A stretch of DNA of 64,000 nucleotides from Purpureocillium takamizusanense (taxonomy: Eukaryota; Ascomycota; Sordariomycetes; Hypocreales; Ophiocordycipitaceae): assembly GCF_022605165.1 (NCBI RefSeq), contig NC_063078.1, forward strand, positions 496,001 through 560,000, read 5' to 3'. The position numbers and the translations under genes are program-made. Positions within the stretch are counted from its first letter, which is position 1; each line of letters begins with the position of its first letter. The notes under the pieces were generated by a model. It did not search any database and was not told the origin of the DNA. It saw only the letters and a program-made list of their open reading frames with translations. Positions 60,602-64,000 of this stretch are shown here, piece by piece.

Positions 60602-61645
60602 ATGGGGGCCATGCCAACGCCCCTGACGAATGGTTCCGGACTCTTGCCGTACGAGGTGCCGTACGACTCCTTGCCTGACAAACGTCGTGTTTGGCACGCC
60701 AAGCCGGGGTCGAGGGAAGAAGGCCTCGGACGTCTCGCCCTCCTCACCCCTGACGTGGTCGCCGAAGCGGCCAAGACTTGTATCAAGACCGGTGTTCGGG
60801 TCTCTCTAAATTGGGAGCTGACGAAGCTTGACGTTGCCAACTTCAACCGTGCCCCAGCACAACACCACATCACGTCTCTCCTCGGCGGCGCAGGGTTCGA
60901 CGACGTGTACATTTTCAACCCGCAGCAGTCGTCACAGTGGGACGGCCTGCGACACTTCTCTGCGCCGTTCCCCACGCCCAGTAGCCCGTCTCAAAGGCTG
61001 TTCTACGGCGGTACCACTGCTTCGGAAATATCGGACCGTTCAAATCTGAGACTCGGCATCCATCACTGGGCAAAGGAAGGCATTTGTGGCAGGGGTGTGC
61101 TGTTGGATTATGTCGCATACGCCGAAAAGCACTCCATAAGCTACAGTGCCTTGTCGGACCATGCGATTCCACTCCAGACTTTGAAGCAAATTGCGAAGAA
61201 CCAGGGGGTCGAATTCCGCCGCGGGGACATCTTGTTCGTGAGAATCGGTCTCACCCGAGAGTGGGATACCCAAATGAGTTCGGCAGAAAAGCAAGCATAT
61301 GCCCGAAATCCTAATCCAGAGCATGCCGGCGTTGAGGGCACGGAGGAAATATTGCGCTGGATCTGGGACGAAGGGTTCGCGGCGGTGGCAGGCGACGCTG
61401 TTTCTTTCGAGGTCTATCCTCCACAAAAGACGTACGCTCGAGTCGATGAAGCTGAAGTACCGGGGGTTTTCATGCATGAATACCTCATCGCGGGCTGGGG
61501 CCTTCCCGTCGGAGAACTTTTCGACCTCGAGGAGTTGAGTCGGACTTGCCAGCAGCTCGGTAGATGGGAGTTTTTCGTCACAAGCGCCCCTTTAAATATG
61601 CCCGGAGGAGTCAGCAGTCCGCCGAACTGTCTCGCGATCTTCTGA
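60602..61645 (+). CDS. Cyclase / kynurenine-formamidase-family protein (PF04199)
   Basis: A single exon of 347 residues from the ATG giving M-G-A-M-P-T-P. The pattern L-G-R-L-A-L-L-T-P-D-V-V, V-S-L-N-W-E-L, Q-S-S-Q-W-D-G-L-R-H-F and, later, H-H-W-A-K-E-G-I-C-G-R-G-V-L-L-D-Y, R-R-G-D-I-L-F-V-R and F-M-H-E-Y-L-I-A-G-W-G fits fungal members of the cyclase family. W-D-G-L-R-H takes the place of the H-x-D-x-x-x-H metal site of bacterial kynurenine formamidases. Family members hydrolyse amide or lactone bonds using a divalent metal; some fungal ones sit in degradation or secondary-metabolite clusters. The substrate cannot be inferred. The gene ends 68 bp from the convergent regulator gene. Confidence 0.85.
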   Translation: MGAMPTPLTNGSGLLPYEVPYDSLPDKRRVWHAKPGSREEGLGRLALLTPDVVAEAAKTCIKTGVRVSLNWELTKLDVANFNRAPAQHHITSLLGGAGFDDVYIFNPQQSSQWDGLRHFSAPFPTPSSPSQRLFYGGTTASEISDRSNLRLGIHHWAKEGICGRGVLLDYVAYAEKHSISYSALSDHAIPLQTLKQIAKNQGVEFRRGDILFVRIGLTREWDTQMSSAEKQAYARNPNPEHAGVEGTEEILRWIWDEGFAAVAGDAVSFEVYPPQKTYARVDEAEVPGVFMHEYLIAGWGLPVGELFDLEELSRTCQQLGRWEFFVTSAPLNMPGGVSSPPNCLAIF

Positions 61646-61713
61646 CAGTCGTTTGGTCAGAGGACTAGATGAGTTGAATCGACTGCATGTCCTCATTGAC
61701 TTTGAGAAAGCCA

Positions 61714-64000
61714 TTACTCCTCGAAATTTTCGAAACATTGCAGGATCTTTGCAAATTTCTCCGCAAGCCCCCATGAGTGCAGTCGCTGAAACATGACGTG
61801 TGCATCTTTGGTGATGTTGGCGGTTGACGCTCTAGATAGGACATCCTGAGCCGTACCGATCTGTGCCTGACCACCATGTTGAATATACTTTGCGACGGCT
61901 TTTTCCTGATCAGCATGTCGGCTTGGGACATCCAACCGTACCTTCACGCCATTGCAATGCTCCGCAGGGTACCCAGAGTACTTGGCGTAGGCGAGAATGA
62001 ACACGTAGGCTTTGAAGAGCCGCATAATTTCGCAAGGCGCCGAGACGAGATACTCAGTTGCCACGGCCACGATCTGTCCAGCATGCCACAGCAACTTTCT
62101 GGCCCTTTTGGGATCGGATTGGAACCCCGACGTGAGCCGTTGTCGCGCCATATCCAACCGTTCATCGCATGACGGCCCCTTGGATACAACGTTTCGGATG
62201 ATGAATATGATGATGTCCATGATGTCGTCAGAGGCGTACATGTGCGAATAGTGGCATAGTAAGGACGAAATGCTGATTTGGTTAGTTGAAGTACCTATCA
62301 TATACCAACTGCACGTACTTGTAGCTGATCAGGTCCGAGGTGGAGGCCGGCTCGGTCATAAGGGTCAGAAGCGAGTCCAGGCCTCGCAATAGTGAAACTT
62401 TGGACTGTTGATGACTTTTGAATAACGACGGCAGGCCACAATATTCGGGAGTCGATAGTTTCTCCAGTTGCTTCAAATCCCACAGTAGCCGCCCGATGAT
62501 CTGAGCACACAACCGCTTACCCCACATAGACACATGTTCTACCAAAGGGCGCCCAGAGATTATCAAGCCTAGAACGCCGGACAGCATTGCTCCTTGACCT
62601 CGCGAGGGTGCGCGAGATTTGAGAGCTGCCCAAGCATTCGCAGACTGGGCATCCCAGAGGCTGTCCGAACAGGGCAATCTTGCGGGCAACTCGCTAAGGT
62701 CAACTGCACCTCGTCTGTTGGTGAGAGTACACAGACTGCAGTCATATTCGAAGGACGCCCAAGCAACACGTCTGTCTCTCTCGCAGGCTACCCAGGCAAG
62801 CCACTCAGCATGGAGCTCGCGGGGATCGTTTGTCGTTGGCCCAGCATCCTCCGTGGCTGACTGTTGTAAATTGCTGATGCGCGAACTCAGCAGCCCAAGT
62901 CCCCGCAAGCTTCCGATCAGAACACCACGAGTTCTATCCGCGTTCTGATATAGTTGACGGTTGCCGGATCCCAGGGAATAAATCTGGTGCAAGCACAACG
63001 CCGCAAGATAGGACACATCGGAGTAACTGGAGTTGTCGGTCACACCCTAGCAATTGTCAGCAATTGTCAGCCCTATCTTTCATGCCTCTCAGAACCAAGA
63101 AAATATGGTGGGCGCACAAGCCAAGTGATCATTGAGCCGCAGAAATCGCCAAGGGAGTTGGACAGCTCGGTCACGTCGCTCTCGTCTGATAATGCTGACC
63201 CAATGCAAGCCATGGCCGCCAGCAGAACGGTTGGGCAGTCTGCCACGTTCCACGTCGGCGCGTGCACTATTGATTGGACTATCTGGAATCCAGAAAAGTA
63301 CACATCAGTAAGCCGCCGGAGCAACTCTAATCCTGGAGACATGTTTGTGTTGGTCAGTTCGTTTAGGTGAGGGATTTGCTGGCAAGAAAGCAGTCGCAGG
63401 AGGCTGTCAACGGTAGAGGGTTGTGTCCCAGGAGGCGGCTGGGGTAGGATCTGGTGAAGTCGGGGAAGCGGAAAGCGCGGCGTTTGAGCGTCCTGACCCT
63501 GTTCAAACGGCCATGGCAGCACATTCTGTCGAGGCAGGGCTGTTGAAGGAGCGGCGACGGAGTGTATAGCGGGTGGGTTGGTGCTGTCAGCGGCAGGGCT
63601 AGCCATGGTAGCATCAGCATCTCCCGAGTGATCGCCACTCAAGTCAAAATCAATGCTGGAGACGTCGAAATCTAGCCAGTCCAGCCCGCTGCCACGGAAG
63701 TCTATCCATCCATCTACTTCAAAGGGCTGAAGTATAGTATTGAACCCATCGCTTTCGAAGACCGGGCTGAAGTCCGCCGCGTCCATGTCCAAGGGGTCAA
63801 TATGTTGTTGGCCGATGTGCGAGCCTTCGTTCGCAGCAGGGGGACAAGGTCCAAACGCATCTCTGCTGTCAACAACTGAGTGGTTTGCGAACCGCACACA
63901 TCTTTCGCTATCACGCCGCACGCTTGGTGTGCTGAAGGAGGAACCGCCGGGCGCTCGAAGCGTACGTGATGGCGTGCCCGGCTCCGCGCTTGACGGATAC
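61714..64000 (-). CDS. Fungal-specific transcription factor, C-terminal part (5' partial)
   Basis: Minus strand, open at the window edge. Exons 64000-63118, 63046-62319 and 62272-61714 give 722 residues; the DNA-binding N-terminus lies outside. The visible N-terminal part is disordered with an acidic stretch (W-L-D-F-D-V-S-S-I-D-F-D) that could activate transcription. The middle matches the fungal regulatory domain style (PF04082): C-P-T-V-L-L-A-A-M-A-C-I-G, Y-L-A-A-L-C-L-H-Q, then E-W-L-A-W-V-A-C-E-R-D-R-R-V-A-W-A-S-F and a Leu-Pro-Cys-Ser-D-S-L-W segment. The second intron (46 nt, GTACGT with CTAAC branch) is short; nearby alternative donors would give implausible introns of 22-33 nt. Whether the DNA-binding domain is C2H2 or Zn2Cys6 cannot be seen. 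The convergent cyclase gene is a possible target. Confidence 0.85.

Overview
The window looks like a chromosomal segment of a filamentous ascomycete (Sordariomycetes, probably Hypocreales; the order is an inference from overall gene character). The evidence is short GT-AG introns (about 46-95 nt, one of 250 nt) with CTAAC/CTGAC-like branch sites, fungal-specific zinc-cluster regulators, fungal forms of EF-1alpha, SLS1, WHI3, RSR1/Krev-1 and NSE3, GC-rich DNA, and long microsatellite-rich spacers. Exon joins were worked out by eye from reading frame, splice signals and protein continuity; nothing was run through a program.

Layout. 1-5.3 kb: 3' part of a HAD hydrolase, a Zn(II)2Cys6 regulator and a PLP/zinc D-serine dehydratase-type enzyme, all on +. 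5.3-11.9 kb: a gene-free, CT- and repeat-rich region ahead of an eight-exon Rap/RSR1-type small GTPase (11.9-13.0 kb). 14.1-15.5 kb (-): an SDR oxidoreductase with low-complexity insertions. 15.5-25.6 kb: a 10 kb region with no convincing gene, leading into a WHI3-like RNA-binding protein (25.6-27.3 kb). 27.3-33.0 kb: another gene-free stretch.

The 33-45 kb part is compact and mostly housekeeping: a second zinc-cluster regulator (-), a MYND-type zinc-finger protein (-) divergent from SF3B5 (+), NSE3 of the SMC5/6 complex (-) divergent from mitochondrial SLS1 (+), and tef1/EF-1alpha (-). Around 47.7 kb there is a structured, tRNA-like RNA polymerase III-type locus, followed by an MFS transporter (-, 48.1-49.5 kb). 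49.5-57.0 kb is again repeat-rich and gene-free. The last 7 kb carry an aldehyde dehydrogenase (-), a cyclase/kynurenine-formamidase-family protein (+) and, convergent with it, the C-terminal part of a third fungal transcription factor (-) running off the window.

I see no defence system, virus, CRISPR array or intact transposon, and no obvious secondary-metabolite core enzyme. The most interesting signals are the tef1 intron whose two boundaries are each one G short of the frame needed, the structured Pol III-like locus, and the SF3B5 gene whose first coding exon is only the ATG.
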